This document shows, one piece after another, positions 45,538 through 59,500 of a stretch of 64,000 nt of DNA. Positions within the stretch are counted from its first letter, which is position 1; every line of letters begins with the position of its first letter. The translations under genes and the position numbers were made by a program. Under the pieces are notes generated by a model that was not told the DNA's origin, did not search any database, and saw only the letters and a program-made list of their open reading frames with translations. Source of the DNA: Thermosynechococcus vestitus BP-1 (lineage in GTDB: Bacteria > Cyanobacteriota > Cyanobacteriia > Thermosynechococcales > Thermosynechococcaceae); the NCBI RefSeq assembly GCF_000011345.1, contig NC_004113.1, positions 372,001-436,000 on the forward strand. The letters are read 5' to 3'.

Positions 45538-46670
45538 CTCAGAGCCACATCCCGCTGGGGAACTGGCAAAACCGACCGGTAGTACTGCTCTAGTTGCTGC
45601 GTGGCTGCCGCCCAGCTCCAGCGTTCCGCTTCTTGGCGAGCATTTTGGCGTAGGGTCTCGCGATCGTCCGGAGAGTCAAAGAGGCGCTGACAAGCGGTAA
45701 TGGCTCCTGTAGGGTCTGCTGGATCAAACAAAAACCCATTCACCCCATCAGTGACAATATCGGGAATTCCCCCACTATTGGCAGCCACCACAGGACAGCC
45801 CGCTGCCATTGCTTCTAAGAGAACCAAGCCAAGGGTTTCCGTGCGCGAGGGAAAGATAAAGACATCGGCAGAGGCAAAGGCCCCTGCTAAGCGTTCACCT
45901 CGCAGGTAGCCGACAAAATGGGTGGGTGTCCCAGCAAAGTGTTTTTCCAGGGCCTCGCGATGGGGGCCATTGCCCACTAGAGCCAGCCGTGCCTGGGGAA
46001 TCTGCTCCAGAATTGGCTTAATTTGCTCAATTTCCTTTTCAGCAGAGAGACGACCGACGTAGAGCAGCAAGGGGGCTTCTGGGTGCCCTTGGCTGAGAAA
46101 ATGGCGCATTTCTTGACTTTGGCGTTGCGGATGAAACAATTCCACATCCACCCCCCGCTGCCAGAGATCCAGATGGCGGATCCCATGGGCTTTAAGCTCT
46201 GCCACCATGGCCGTTGAAGTACAGAGGTTGAGTTGGGCGCAGTTATGACCCCAGCGCAAGAGGAACCAGAGAAGCTCCTCCAGAAAACCCAAGCCATAGT
46301 ACTTCAGATATTGGGGCAAGTGGGTGTGGTAAGAGGCTACCAAGGGCAATTGGAATTTCTGCGCATAGTACAGACCGGCCAAGCCCAAGACAGCTGGGTT
46401 GGCCACATGGATCAGATCGGGTTCAAAGGCCGCTAGGGCTTTGCCAATGGCGGGTCGCGGCAGGGCTAATTTGAGTTCAGGATACAATGGGAGGGGAAAA
46501 CCGGAGACACCATAGATGCGCGCGCCTTCGTAATGGTCTAACCCACCGTCGGGAGCCACCACGAGCACCTGATGGCCATTCCGTTGCAGATGTCGGACAG
46601 TTTGACATAAACGGGTAACGATGCCATCAATTTTGGGCAGAAATGTCTCGGTAAATAGTGCGATCCGCAT
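45531..46670 (-). CDS. sqdX: Sulfolipid synthase (sulfoquinovosyltransferase)
   Basis: Transfers sulfoquinovose from UDP-sulfoquinovose to diacylglycerol, completing SQDG at the thylakoid membrane. A 379-residue GT4 enzyme: MRIALFTETFLPKIDGIVTR, PDLIHVANPAVLGLAGLYYA, SYHTHLPQYLKYYGLGFLE, LYVGRLSAEKEIEQI and TETLGLVLLEAMAAGCPVVA with the E-x7-E. It lies on its own, about 22 kb from sqdB. A related mannosyl- or digalactosyl-type GT4 is the alternative, but the N-terminus is typical of SqdX. Confidence 0.92.
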   Translation of the reverse strand: MRIALFTETFLPKIDGIVTRLCQTVRHLQRNGHQVLVVAPDGGLDHYEGARIYGVSGFPLPLYPELKLALPRPAIGKALAAFEPDLIHVANPAVLGLAGLYYAQKFQLPLVASYHTHLPQYLKYYGLGFLEELLWFLLRWGHNCAQLNLCTSTAMVAELKAHGIRHLDLWQRGVDVELFHPQRQSQEMRHFLSQGHPEAPLLLYVGRLSAEKEIEQIKPILEQIPQARLALVGNGPHREALEKHFAGTPTHFVGYLRGERLAGAFASADVFIFPSRTETLGLVLLEAMAAGCPVVAANSGGIPDIVTDGVNGFLFDPADPTGAITACQRLFDSPDDRETLRQNARQEAERWSWAAATQQLEQYYRSVLPVPQRDVALSH

Positions 46671-46776
46671 TTCGCTAACCTGAATGGGAGGGGGATTTTT
46701 CCCATTCTCAAATCAGGGGGGTCTTGATGCAACCCATCGGGGCGAAAAAATTCCTTGAATTCAGGAGGGCTAAACT

Positions 46777-47358
46777 GTGGCAAAAGCAGAGCTATTGATG
46801 GCGATCGCTGGCCTGAATCGAGGCATTTTAGCCACACCGCGCGATCGCAAACAGGTGGCTGCCCTTGCCGCGTCCCTTGAAGGCATGAATCCCACTTTGG
46901 AGCCCCTGAATGCCCCTGAAAAACTAGCTGGGGATTGGCGACTGATCTACACTAGCAGTCAGGCGCTTCTTGCCTTAGATCGCTCTCCCCTCGTGAAGCT
47001 GGGGCAAATTTATCAGTGCATTCGTCCGCAGCAGCAGCGCATCTACAATATTGCTGAACTCTATGGGTTGCCCTTCCTGGAGGGGATTATCAGTGTGTTG
47101 GCGCGGTTCGAACCCCTGACCCAACAGCGGGTACAGGTGTACTTTGAACGCTCCATTGTTGGCCTGCGCCAGTGGCTGAATTACTACTCCCCCTCCCAAT
47201 TCATTCCCCAACTCGACAGCCGTCAGCCGCTGCTGGCCCTAGATGTGTCCCTCAACAGCAATGATCAACAGGGCTGGCTTGACATTACCTACCTCGATGA
47301 AGATTTGCGCATTAGCCGCGGCAATGAAGGCAGCCTCTTTGTCTTGACCCGGGTTTAG
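46777..47358 (+). CDS. PAP/fibrillin family protein (plastid lipid-associated)
   Basis: A 193-residue fibrillin-type lipocalin-like protein: LAGDWRLIYTSSQALLALDR near residue 50 and the C-terminal LDITYLDEDLRISRGNEGSL are the family signature. Fibrillins coat lipid bodies and act in quinone and thylakoid membrane homeostasis in plastids and cyanobacteria. GTG start at 46777. Confidence 0.88.
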   Translation: MAKAELLMAIAGLNRGILATPRDRKQVAALAASLEGMNPTLEPLNAPEKLAGDWRLIYTSSQALLALDRSPLVKLGQIYQCIRPQQQRIYNIAELYGLPFLEGIISVLARFEPLTQQRVQVYFERSIVGLRQWLNYYSPSQFIPQLDSRQPLLALDVSLNSNDQQGWLDITYLDEDLRISRGNEGSLFVLTRV

Positions 47359-47417
47359 TCCCGATTCCCTGTACCCTTAGACTAAGGAAGATTGGCACCA
47401 TTCTCCCATCCCCTGCA

Positions 47418-48452
47418 ATGGAAACACAGCCTCCCAAGCAACTTAGTTTTCCATGGAATCCAACTATCTCTGAGCCTCTGACGGAAAGCTCACTGGTGAC
47501 TGATGCAGAGGGCGAAAATAGCCAACAGCGCATCCAGCATTTAGAGCAAGCCATTGACCAGTGTCAACACTACATTGATGAACTAAAGCAACAACTGCGC
47601 AATCAAGCGTTTCTCGAGGATCTACTGGCCCGTACCGAGGAAACGGCTCAGATTCAACAACAGGCGATCGTTGCCCTTCAAGAACAATTGCGCCGCCAAG
47701 CCACCTGTGCCCAGGAACTGGCGGAAATGAGCCACCATCGCCAATCCTTGGAAACCATTCTTCAGCAATCGCAAACGGAAATTGAGCACCTCCATCAGGA
47801 GGTGGAGCGGCTACTCAAGGCTCAAGATGCCCTTGAAGCTCAATTGGTGGATAGCCATCGTCTCCTGCGGCAACGGGAACAGGACTGCCAACTCCTGGAA
47901 TCGCAACTGCGCCAAGTCCAAGAGGAAAAAGCGCTGCTGCAAACTCGCCTTGAACAAGCCCGCTCAGAGTTGAGCGATCGCCAAGCCCAAGTGGATGATC
48001 TGAACCGTCGCCTCACCCAAGCCAACCATTTGATTGAAACCCAAGCACGGGTCATTCGGGCGCTGCAACAGGCTCAAGGATCAGAGGCCAGCAAAAACAG
48101 TGTTATTCAGGGACTGAGTAAAACCCTACTCAAAACCCAAACCAAGCTACAGGAATTGGAACGGGACTATCAGCAGCAGCGCCTGCAATATATGACCACC
48201 CAGCACTACAACCAAGAACTGGAAGCCCGCACTCGCCAACAGCAGGAACGCCTACAAGATCTAGAAGCCCAAATTGCTGAACTTCAAGAGCAAATTCTCC
48301 ATCAAGCGCAGCAGGCCCGGGAGCAGGAAACCGCTGTTCAACACTGGAAGGATCGCTACACTGAAGCCGAGCGATCGCTAGCGCAGTTACAACGAGTCAT
48401 TGCGCAAATGGCCACGGGCGGCCCCATTTCCCTCAGTGAAGTTTCTTCTTAG
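47418..48452 (+). CDS. Coiled-coil protein of unknown function
   Basis: A 344-residue soluble protein. After about 35 unstructured residues almost the whole length (35-325) is a heptad-rich coiled coil (e.g. LEQAIDQCQHYIDELKQQLR, QERLQDLEAQIAELQEQIL) with very high Q, E, L and R. No membrane segment or catalytic motif. Similar long coiled coils serve as scaffolds or polarity factors, but nothing here fixes a role. Confidence 0.75.
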   Translation: METQPPKQLSFPWNPTISEPLTESSLVTDAEGENSQQRIQHLEQAIDQCQHYIDELKQQLRNQAFLEDLLARTEETAQIQQQAIVALQEQLRRQATCAQELAEMSHHRQSLETILQQSQTEIEHLHQEVERLLKAQDALEAQLVDSHRLLRQREQDCQLLESQLRQVQEEKALLQTRLEQARSELSDRQAQVDDLNRRLTQANHLIETQARVIRALQQAQGSEASKNSVIQGLSKTLLKTQTKLQELERDYQQQRLQYMTTQHYNQELEARTRQQQERLQDLEAQIAELQEQILHQAQQAREQETAVQHWKDRYTEAERSLAQLQRVIAQMATGGPISLSEVSS

Positions 48453-48490
48453 GGAGGATGTCTTCACAAATCTAAATTTTCTAAATTTCG

Positions 48491-48496
48491 TATAAT
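48491..48496 (+). promoter_or_regulatory. Likely -10 box (TATAAT) of the FMN reductase gene
   Basis: A perfect TATAAT in an AT-rich spacer 26 bp before the ATG at 48523. No good -35 is seen 17 bp upstream, as is frequent in cyanobacteria. Confidence 0.5.
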
Positions 48497-48522
48497 AAGC
48501 CATAGTCATTACGAGTTTGTTT

Positions 48523-50057
<1,535 letters not shown>

Positions 50058-50221
50058 TCAACAATCAAAATTCAACAATCAAAAACTCACTCATGTCCCA
50101 GTTCAAACGGCTGTGGATGAGCACGTAGAACCTTTGGATTATTTCCGCATTATCTCACCTTCAGGGATCAAGACGATGGGCAGTTCAGGATGCTGACGGA
50201 CGTTGACAAAAACCTCAGTGC

Positions 50222-50770
50222 TCAAGCGAGCGGAAGATAGGGCAAAGCCAGATAGAAACTAGTGACAGTCTTGGCATCTTTTACTTGACCCCTATGAATC
50301 GCGGCGGCCAAGTCAGATGGAGAAAACTCGACAACTTCAATGTGCTCATCAGTATCCTGAGGTGGGGGTACCTCTAGTTTCTCCAGTTGGGTCGCCAAAT
50401 AGGCATAGATCACTTCATCGGAATAGCCGGGGGCAATGTAAAACTCCCCCAGTTTTTGCCAATGGTGGGCGCGGTAACCTGTTTCCTCTTCAATTTCCCG
50501 CTCAATCGTGGCAAAAGGGTTTTCATGATCCTCAACGGTGCCTGCTGGAAACTCCAGTAGATACTCCTCAGTGGCAAAGCGATATTGTTTGACAAGGATC
50601 AGGTTTCCCTCCGGGTTGACAGGGACGGCAAGGGCTCCCCCGGGATGCCGCACAGTTCCCAAGATCGAGACAGACCCATGGGGCAGGCGGTATTGATTGA
50701 CCTCGAAGGTAAACTTGCGGCTGCGACAAAAGCAGTGGCGCTCGAGGACTTCGGGGGGGATTTTAGTCAT
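50222..50770 (-). CDS. NUDIX hydrolase (ADP-ribose pyrophosphatase-like)
   Basis: A 182-residue NUDIX protein. The box is GTVEDHENPFATIEREIEEE followed by TGY, matching G-x5-E-x7-R-E-x-x-E-E-x-G except that the glycine region is GTVED. The sequence upstream (VKQYRFATEEYLLEFPAGTV) is typical of ADP-ribose pyrophosphatases. It begins 5 bp after the map stop and so is cotranscribed with map. Confidence 0.9.
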   Translation of the reverse strand: MTKIPPEVLERHCFCRSRKFTFEVNQYRLPHGSVSILGTVRHPGGALAVPVNPEGNLILVKQYRFATEEYLLEFPAGTVEDHENPFATIEREIEEETGYRAHHWQKLGEFYIAPGYSDEVIYAYLATQLEKLEVPPPQDTDEHIEVVEFSPSDLAAAIHRGQVKDAKTVTSFYLALPYLPLA

Positions 50771-50775
50771 AGGGG

Positions 50776-51600
50776 TTAGACCAGCGTGCGATCGGTGAGG
50801 ATTTCATAGCCAGTTTTGGTGACCAAGACGGTGTGCTCAAATTGGGCAGAGAGAGAATTATCCACTGTGACGGCCGTCCAGCGATCGCGCAAGATACGCA
50901 CCTGTTTTGACCCCGCATTCACAATGGGTTCAATGGCCAAGGTCATTCCCGCCCGTAGCCGCACATTCTTCAGGTCATGGGTGCGAAAGTTAAATACCGA
51001 GGGCTCCTCGTGGAGATTACGACCCACACCATGGCCGGTAAAGTCCTCCACCACCACAAAGCCATTGGCTTCCACATAATCTTGAATGGCGCCGGCTAAA
51101 TCCATCAGGTAATTCCCTTCCTTAACCTGCTCAATGCCCCGGTAAAGGGCTTCCTCAGCCACTTTCACCAGCTTGGCGGCTTCCTCGGAGATTTCCCCCA
51201 CCGGAATCGTAATGCAAGAGTCGCCATGAAAGCCGTTGTAATAGGCACCGGTGTCAATTTTTACAATGTCGCCATTGCGAATCACCTTGCGAGGGCTAGG
51301 AATGCCGTGAACCACTTCATTGTTGATGCAGGCGCAAATGGATGCAGGAAAGCCCTGATAGCCCTTGAAGCTGGGGGTTGCCCCCATTTCCCGAATACGT
51401 TTCTCGGCATAGGCATCCAGATCTGCCGTTGTCATCCCTGGCTCAATGATCTGGGAGATTTCCTTGAGCACCGTCGCCACAATGCGCGACGCCTGCCGCA
51501 TAATCTCAATTTCTCGCTTGGACTTAATTTCAATACCACGGCGGGGACGGGTTTGGACAGGGGTGGGGGAGGGAGTGAGCAAACTACCAAGGATATTCAT
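50776..51600 (-). CDS. map: Methionine aminopeptidase, type I
   Basis: Removes the initiator Met from nascent proteins. A 274-residue enzyme: [20 protein letters not shown] with [13 protein letters not shown] (metal Asp), [15 protein letters not shown] (His), [11 protein letters not shown] (Glu) and FEHTVLVT (Glu) complete the five metal ligands. The ATG at 51600 gives a short N-terminal extension before [16 protein letters not shown]; the frame is open 60 codons upstream without similarity. Confidence 0.95.
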   Translation of the reverse strand: MNILGSLLTPSPTPVQTRPRRGIEIKSKREIEIMRQASRIVATVLKEISQIIEPGMTTADLDAYAEKRIREMGATPSFKGYQGFPASICACINNEVVHGIPSPRKVIRNGDIVKIDTGAYYNGFHGDSCITIPVGEISEEAAKLVKVAEEALYRGIEQVKEGNYLMDLAGAIQDYVEANGFVVVEDFTGHGVGRNLHEEPSVFNFRTHDLKNVRLRAGMTLAIEPIVNAGSKQVRILRDRWTAVTVDNSLSAQFEHTVLVTKTGYEILTDRTLV

Positions 51601-51682
51601 GGGCGCGATGCAACCGCAAAAATCTTTCTTTTTCAGGATAACGCTGTTGCGCTGATCAGGGGAATGTAAATTTGATTTCTGT

Positions 51683-53125
51683 TTATTCTTGAGGGATGGG
51701 TGACCGAAAATGCTCTTGATAGAGCTGCTTAAATCGCTGCTGTTGCTGCCTGTGATCCACAATCGGCAAAGGATAACCACAGCGATGTCGCTCTAGGGGG
51801 GAAATATTGCCCGTGACCAAATCGATAGTGTCTAGCGATCGCACTTCTGGGAGCCAACGGCGAATATATTCTGCTTCCGGGTCAAATTTTTGCGCCTGAC
51901 TGGCGGGGTTAAAAATCCGCAGGGGTTTTGGATCCATGCCACTGGAGGCACTCCACTGCCAACCCCCATTATTGGCTGCCAAGTCCCCATCAATGAGTTT
52001 CTGCATAAAGTAGCGCTCACCCCACTGGGGATTGATGATCAAATCCTTGGTGAGGAAACTGGCCACAATCATGCGGCAGCGGTTGTGCATCCAGCCTGTT
52101 TCATTGAGCTGTCGCATGGCAGCATCCACAATTGGGTAACCTGTGCGACCTTCACACCAAGCCGCAAAGTGGGCTTCGTTATTCAGCCAAGGAAAGGTGG
52201 CAAATCCTTCGCGATGGGGACGCTCCGCCAAGTGGGGAAACCAGTAGAGGGCGTGCTGATAAAACTCTCGCCAAGCCAATTCCTGCTGCCACGTGCGAAT
52301 ACTCCTTTGGGCCTCTTCACTGCGGGCGGCGGCCATAGCGGCTTGAGTGGCTGTCCAGACACGGCGAATACCAATGACACCGAACTTGAGGGCAGGGCTT
52401 AAGAGGGAAGTTCCGGGCTGGGCCGGATAGTTGCGCTGCTCCCCATAGTCTTGAATGTGCTGGTCAATAAATGTCTCCAGTTGTGCTTGGGCAGCGGCTT
52501 CACCGGGAGCAAGGATCAGGTCCCCCGACCAATGAAATCCCAAGTCCTTAGCGGTGGGGAGACAAATTGCCCCCAGGGTGCCCGCCGTTGCCTGTTCTAT
52601 TTCGGTGAGAGGCTCGAGATGGCGGGGGGCGGAGACAGGCTCTGGTTTAGCTAGGCTTGACCAGTTGCGCCAAAAGGGGGAATAGACGGTGTAGGGCTGT
52701 CCCTGTTTTGTTTGTATAGCCTCTGGGGGATGCAGGAGTTGATCCCAAGCGGTTTCCACAGCAATACCTTTTTCTTTGAGGGCAGCCGCCACTGCGCGAT
52801 CGCGCTCCCGTCCATAGGGTTCCACATCCTCATGCCAGTGCACCGCCACTGCCCCTAAACCCTTGGCCACTTGGGGCAGAATTTGACGCGGGTCACCCCG
52901 AAAAATCAAAAAGCTCCCCCCAAGTCGCCGATAGGCCTCCTGTAGAGCCTGTAGGCAACCAACCAGGTAGGCGACCCGCACTGCGGCAATATCTGAGGCA
53001 CTGAGAATCGCAGGGTCAAAACAGAAAAGACCAACCACTTTGGGGGTACGGGTGTAGGCAGCCGCCAAGCCCAGGTTGTCATTGAGACGCAGATCGCGAC
53101 GATGCCAGAACAGGCGTAGGCTCAT
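51683..53125 (-). CDS. phr: Class I DNA photolyase
   Basis: A 480-residue photolyase/cryptochrome: N-terminal antenna domain starting [19 protein letters not shown] and the FAD-binding C-terminal half with [55 protein letters not shown], and [19 protein letters not shown]. The last run is the signature of class I CPD photolyases, and the E and W residues that contact the dimer are present. It repairs UV cyclobutane dimers with blue light. The antenna may be 8-HDF, as in Synechococcus; this is inferred from the family. Confidence 0.93.
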   Translation of the reverse strand: MSLRLFWHRRDLRLNDNLGLAAAYTRTPKVVGLFCFDPAILSASDIAAVRVAYLVGCLQALQEAYRRLGGSFLIFRGDPRQILPQVAKGLGAVAVHWHEDVEPYGRERDRAVAAALKEKGIAVETAWDQLLHPPEAIQTKQGQPYTVYSPFWRNWSSLAKPEPVSAPRHLEPLTEIEQATAGTLGAICLPTAKDLGFHWSGDLILAPGEAAAQAQLETFIDQHIQDYGEQRNYPAQPGTSLLSPALKFGVIGIRRVWTATQAAMAAARSEEAQRSIRTWQQELAWREFYQHALYWFPHLAERPHREGFATFPWLNNEAHFAAWCEGRTGYPIVDAAMRQLNETGWMHNRCRMIVASFLTKDLIINPQWGERYFMQKLIDGDLAANNGGWQWSASSGMDPKPLRIFNPASQAQKFDPEAEYIRRWLPEVRSLDTIDLVTGNISPLERHRCGYPLPIVDHRQQQQRFKQLYQEHFRSPIPQE

Positions 53126-53168
53126 GGTCAGTCAATCCCAAAAACAGGATTTAAAAATCCTAGAAAAT

Positions 53169-53486
53169 TTAGAAGATAGCGCCGATGCAGGCGTTGGTTG
53201 CGGCCTTAAGCTCTGGAGGTTCATTGTCCGGGGTCATTTGCTGAAATTGCTCATAGGTCATTTTTTCTTGGAGGCGGTTAATGAGGCAAGTGCAGTAGCG
53301 ATCGCCGCGATCGCTAAAACCGGCAGGGGCTTGCGCCGCAAATTTGGCCTGACACTCCTGCATAAAGACTGCGATCGCCTCTGGGGGATAAGTCGCCGCT
53401 GGCGTTTCTTGGGCAAGGAGCGGCAAACCCAGGGCGCCAAGCGCCTTGATGCCCACAAAAGCAACTAATAGTTTGGAAAGGGCCAT
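53169..53486 (-). CDS. Small exported protein with conserved cysteines
   Basis: A 105-residue protein with a signal peptide (LLVAFVGIKALGALGLPLLA, cleavage likely near residue 25). The mature part has cysteines in MQECQAKF, DRYCTCLINRL and NACIGAIF, four in all, consistent with two disulfides in the periplasm. ATG 53486 has AGGAG 8 to 9 nt upstream. No family name comes to mind. It lies 43 bp upstream of the photolyase gene on the same strand. Confidence 0.72.
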   Translation of the reverse strand: MALSKLLVAFVGIKALGALGLPLLAQETPAATYPPEAIAVFMQECQAKFAAQAPAGFSDRGDRYCTCLINRLQEKMTYEQFQQMTPDNEPPELKAATNACIGAIF

Positions 53487-53660
53487 GGCGGCAACTCCTG
53501 CAAGTCATCACTATGCCAATTCTGGCAAACCACTTCCTGTTGTCGCTGCTCCTTCAAAGTTTTGTTGAGTTGCGCATCAAGCCATAGACAAGAATGCCAG
53601 CTTTTCCTATACTTGTGTTCTATCGTTTTGCGTGTCCAGTCATCGGCAAAGGAGGCTCTC

Positions 53661-54041
53661 ATTTCTGAACCACTTGCCCTCACCCAAAGCCTAAGGGGAA
53701 CCCGTGAGATTCGCGATAACTATCAAGTTTTTCGCCTAACGGGTCTCATTGATGCATTTTCAGAGTCGGCCTTTCGCAAGGTGATTAGTAAGTGTTTTGA
53801 CGATGGGCCTGCCAACGTCATCCTCGATCTTTCAAAAATTGAATTTATTGACAGCTCTGGCCTTGGCATCCTAGTCCAACTGGCCAAAAAAGCCCAGGAG
53901 CGTCAGGGGCAACTACAAATTGTCACCAATCCCCGTGTGACCCAAACCGTTAAACTGGTTCGCCTAGAAAATTTCCTGTCTCTTCAACCGGATCTGGCGA
54001 CAGCGATCGCCAAAATCAGCGGCGAATCCCCCTCCCAATAA
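53661..54041 (+). CDS. STAS-domain anti-sigma factor antagonist, probable ATT start
   Basis: A 126-residue SpoIIAA-like protein: NYQVFRLTGLIDAFSESAFR, then VILDLSKIEFIDSSGLGILV with the phosphorylatable serine region DSSGLG, and LVQLAKKAQERQGQLQIVTN. Such proteins release sigma factors or PP2C-type partners by partner switching. There is no ATG/GTG/TTG in the right place: a perfect AAAGGAGG at 53648-53655 is followed 5 nt later by ATT 53661 (ISEPLALTQ). An upstream ATG at 53562 would place non-conserved sequence ahead of this site. No cognate kinase is adjacent. Confidence 0.82.
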   Translation: MSEPLALTQSLRGTREIRDNYQVFRLTGLIDAFSESAFRKVISKCFDDGPANVILDLSKIEFIDSSGLGILVQLAKKAQERQGQLQIVTNPRVTQTVKLVRLENFLSLQPDLATAIAKISGESPSQ

Positions 54042-54091
54042 ACCTGTGCTGGGCGTGGTAAAACCAAGGGGGGTGCCCGTATTCAACGATC

Positions 54092-54547
54092 ATGCTTGAC
54101 TTTGGTGAACTGTTACCCCTGCAACCACCCACAATTCCTGCCCACCAGCTCCCCCCAGCGGCTTTGGCCTACTTCGGCGACGCGGTTTATGAACTCTTTA
54201 TTCGCCTACTTTTTCTGACTCCCCCCCAACGCATTAACGCCTACCACCGCCAAGTGGTGGCTCACGTGCGTGCCGAAAGCCAAGCCCGTTACATGGACTT
54301 TCTTTGGGAATATTGCACAGAAACTGAACGCTCCATTTTCCGCCAAGGTCGTAATGCCGCTGCCGATGGCCCCAAGCGAGTCGCCGCAAAAATTTACCGT
54401 CAAGCCACTGGCTTTGAAGCCCTACTGGGGTACCTTTACCTCACCAATCCCCAACGCCTACAGGAAATTTTTCAACTCCTTGCCGGGCACATCCGCAGTG
54501 AAGTCGAAAACAAGACACACGCAGCAGAATCGCCCAGTGAAATGTAA
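54092..54547 (+). CDS. mrnC: Mini-ribonuclease 3
   Basis: A 151-residue RNase III catalytic domain without the double-strand RNA binding domain. [17 protein letters not shown] carries the catalytic Asp, [18 protein letters not shown] follows, and [20 protein letters not shown] holds the second acidic pair region. Mini-III matures 23S rRNA ends in Bacillus; in cyanobacteria it also acts on structured RNAs. It lies 15 bp before atpI. Confidence 0.93.
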   Translation: MLDFGELLPLQPPTIPAHQLPPAALAYFGDAVYELFIRLLFLTPPQRINAYHRQVVAHVRAESQARYMDFLWEYCTETERSIFRQGRNAAADGPKRVAAKIYRQATGFEALLGYLYLTNPQRLQEIFQLLAGHIRSEVENKTHAAESPSEM

Positions 54548-54562
54548 CCACTGCATGATAGG

Positions 54563-55018
54563 ATGCTTAGTGGCCAGTTTAAGGCATCCTCGGATGCTCC
54601 ATATTCTGCTGTGACCGTTCCTGACCCCGTAGCTCCAACCGTTTCCCCCTCCTCAAAAAAGGGTGGATCAATGGAGGAGTTTTACCAACTCTGTCGTGAA
54701 CTATTTACGACAACCCTCGTCCTCATGGCGATCGCCTTTGGAGCGGTGTGGCTAATTTATGGCCTTAACACAGCGTTGAATTACCTTTTGGGGGCAAGTG
54801 CCGGCCTAATCTATTTGCGGCTCTTAGCCCGTAGCGTGGAGCGCCTAGGAAGCGACCAGAAAAAGCTGGGAAAAGCGCAGCTCCTTGTCGTCGTGGTTGT
54901 GATTATTGTGGCAGTCCGCTGGCAAGAGCTACAGATTATTCCAGTCTTCTTGGGGTTCTTAACCTACAAAGCTGCCCTTCTGGTTCATTTGTTGCGGGGG
55001 ATTTTGCCCTCTCCTTAA
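54563..55018 (+). CDS. atpI: ATP synthase protein I
   Basis: A 151-residue (or 115-residue, if started at ATG 54671) membrane protein with four hydrophobic helices: TTLVLMAIAFGAVWLIYGL, LNYLLGASAGLIYLRLLARS, AQLLVVVVVIIVAVRW and IPVFLGFLTYKAALLVHLL. AtpI assists c-ring assembly or Mg2+ transport by family knowledge and is not part of the final enzyme. Conserved sequence starts at MEEFYQLCRELF (54671), so the first 36 residues may be leader. It is the first gene of atpI-B-H-G-F-D-A. Confidence 0.88.
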   Translation: MLSGQFKASSDAPYSAVTVPDPVAPTVSPSSKKGGSMEEFYQLCRELFTTTLVLMAIAFGAVWLIYGLNTALNYLLGASAGLIYLRLLARSVERLGSDQKKLGKAQLLVVVVVIIVAVRWQELQIIPVFLGFLTYKAALLVHLLRGILPSP

Positions 55019-55059
55019 CACTGGCCCACTGTAGTGCTTAAACAAGCGAGCGCGGAGGC

Positions 55060-56150
<1,091 letters not shown>

Positions 56151-56211
56151 TTAACCCCAGTGGGGGAGGCTTCGATGAGCTTTCCCCCGATCCCCCGTTC
56201 TGGAGAGGCTG

Positions 56212-56628
56212 ATGTTTGATTTTGATGCCACCCTACCCCTGATGGCTGTGCAATTCTTAATCTTGACCGTTATTTTGAATGCGCTGCTGTACAAGCCCTT
56301 GGGTCAGGCGCTGGACAATCGGGATGAGTATATCCGAACCAACTTGCAGCAGGCCAAGGAGCGGTTGCAGCAGGCCACTGAACTGGCTCAGCAATATGAG
56401 CAGGAACTGGCCAGTACCCGTCGCCAAGCCCAAGCCCTGATTGAAGAGGCCAGAGTGGAGGCACAGAAAATTGCCACCGCCGAAATTGCCGAAGCACAGC
56501 AGGCTGTACAAGCAGAGTTACTCAAGATTCAAGCAGAGATTGATCAGCAAAAGCAGGCGACGCTGCAGGCGCTGGAGGGCCAAGTTGCCAGCTTGAGTGA
56601 GCAGTTATTAGCGAAGTTAATGGCCTAG
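56212..56628 (+). CDS. atpG: ATP synthase subunit b' (Fo)
   Basis: A 138-residue peripheral-stalk subunit: one N-terminal membrane helix ([20 protein letters not shown]) followed by a long helical stalk rich in E, Q and A ([20 protein letters not shown]). The presence of both b and b' is typical for photosynthetic bacteria and plastids. Confidence 0.95.
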
Positions 56629-56639
56629 GAGTGTCGGTC

Positions 56640-57170
56640 ATGGACGCACTATTTTTATTGGCAACGGAAGAGGTGGGGCATTTTGGCATTAACACCAATT
56701 TGCTCGAAACTAATGTGATCAACCTTGCCATCCTTATTGGGGTATTGGTGTATTTTGGCCGCGGCGTACTTGGCAAAACCTTGGGCGATCGCCAGAAACA
56801 AATTGCCACAGCCATTGCTGAGGCAGAAGAACGCCAGAAAGTGGCGGCAGCCCGTCTCGCCGAAGCGCAGCAAAAACTGACTCAGGCTAAACAGGAGGCA
56901 CAACGCATTCGCGAGGATGCTCTTACCCGTGCAAAGGCAGTCAAGGAAGAAATCATTGCCCAAGCCAAGCGGGAAATTGAGCGCTTGCAGGAAACGGCTT
57001 CCCAAGATACTAGTGCCGCCACTGAGCGGGCGATCGCCGAAATTCGTGAGCGAATTGCCGCTATGGCACTGGCAGAGGCAGAAAACCAACTGAAAGCGCG
57101 TTTGAGTCAAAATCCAGACCTTCAGCGCACTCTTATTGATCGCAGTATTGCCCTACTAGGAGGCAAATGA
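56640..57170 (+). CDS. atpF: ATP synthase subunit b (Fo)
   Basis: A 176-residue peripheral-stalk partner of b'. The N-terminal membrane helix is VINLAILIGVLVYFGRGVLG; the rest is an amphipathic coiled coil (QKVAAARLAEAQQKLTQAKQ). ATG 56640 is favoured over GTG 56631, as TAGGAG is spaced 8 nt from it. Overlaps atpD by 4 bp (ATGA). Confidence 0.95.
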   Translation: MDALFLLATEEVGHFGINTNLLETNVINLAILIGVLVYFGRGVLGKTLGDRQKQIATAIAEAEERQKVAAARLAEAQQKLTQAKQEAQRIREDALTRAKAVKEEIIAQAKREIERLQETASQDTSAATERAIAEIRERIAAMALAEAENQLKARLSQNPDLQRTLIDRSIALLGGK

Positions 57171-57724
57171 TGCAGACCACCGTCCGTGGTGAAGTTGTTG
57201 AACCCTATGCCGAGGCACTGCTGTCGTTGGCACAAACCCACAACCTCATTGATCAGTTTCAGCAGGACACGCAATTGATGGTGGAACTTGTTGCCAGTTC
57301 CGGTGAATTGCAACAGTTTCTCGCGAATCCCCTGATCAAGCCTGAGGCCAAAAAGAATGTGCTGCGGCAGTTGACAGTGGATAAGGTGCACGGCTATTTC
57401 CTCAACTTCCTCATGTTGCTCGTGGATCGGCGGCGAATTAACTTTCTCAGTTCCATTTGTGAGCATTACCGTGCCCTTGTGCGCAAACTCCGCAATGTGG
57501 CCTTGGCAGAAGTGACCAGTGCCGTTGAACTCAACGACGATCAACGCCGTGCCGTGGTCGAAAAGGTCAAAACGATGACCGGTGCTGCCGATGTGGAACT
57601 TGTGACTGCCTGTGATCCTGAACTGATTGGTGGCGTGGTCATTAAAGTTGGCTCCCAAATCTTTGATGCCAGCCTGCGGGGTCAACTCCGCCGCCTCAGT
57701 GTCACCTTGGCGCAAGCCACCTAA
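57167..57724 (+). CDS. atpD: ATP synthase subunit delta (F1)
   Basis: A 185-residue subunit linking F1 to the peripheral stalk. VEPYAEALLSLAQTHNLIDQ at the N-terminus, LTVDKVHGYFLNFLMLLVDR in the middle, and the C-terminal GGVVIKVGSQIFDASLRGQL signature are clear. ATG 57167 overlaps the atpF stop. Confidence 0.96.
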   Translation: MMQTTVRGEVVEPYAEALLSLAQTHNLIDQFQQDTQLMVELVASSGELQQFLANPLIKPEAKKNVLRQLTVDKVHGYFLNFLMLLVDRRRINFLSSICEHYRALVRKLRNVALAEVTSAVELNDDQRRAVVEKVKTMTGAADVELVTACDPELIGGVVIKVGSQIFDASLRGQLRRLSVTLAQAT

Positions 57725-57738
57725 CACCCTCTTTGTAA

Positions 57739-59277
<1,539 letters not shown>

Positions 59278-59322
59278 GCATCACCTGACTTAGATCAAAA
59301 TCAACAGCTCAACAATGACTTG

Positions 59323-59352
59323 AACCTGCCCGCCACCAAGGGTAGGTTTTTT
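59323..59352 (+). terminator. Rho-independent terminator of the atp operon
   Basis: AACCTGCCC pairs with GGGTAGGTT (9 bp, one G-U) around an 8-nt loop, and runs into TTTT. It lies about 46 bp after atpA stop. Confidence 0.8.
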
Positions 59353-59500
59353 GTCAATCGCCAACGTAGCGCTAGCTGGTAGCGGGTTAGAGACAAAGGA
59401 GTGTCAAAAATCATTGCAGTTTCCTTAATGAGGGCCCCTAGCTTTGTATTCTCTCCTACACTGAGGATCCAAGGGCGAGCCTTTATCAAGGAGTTCTGTA

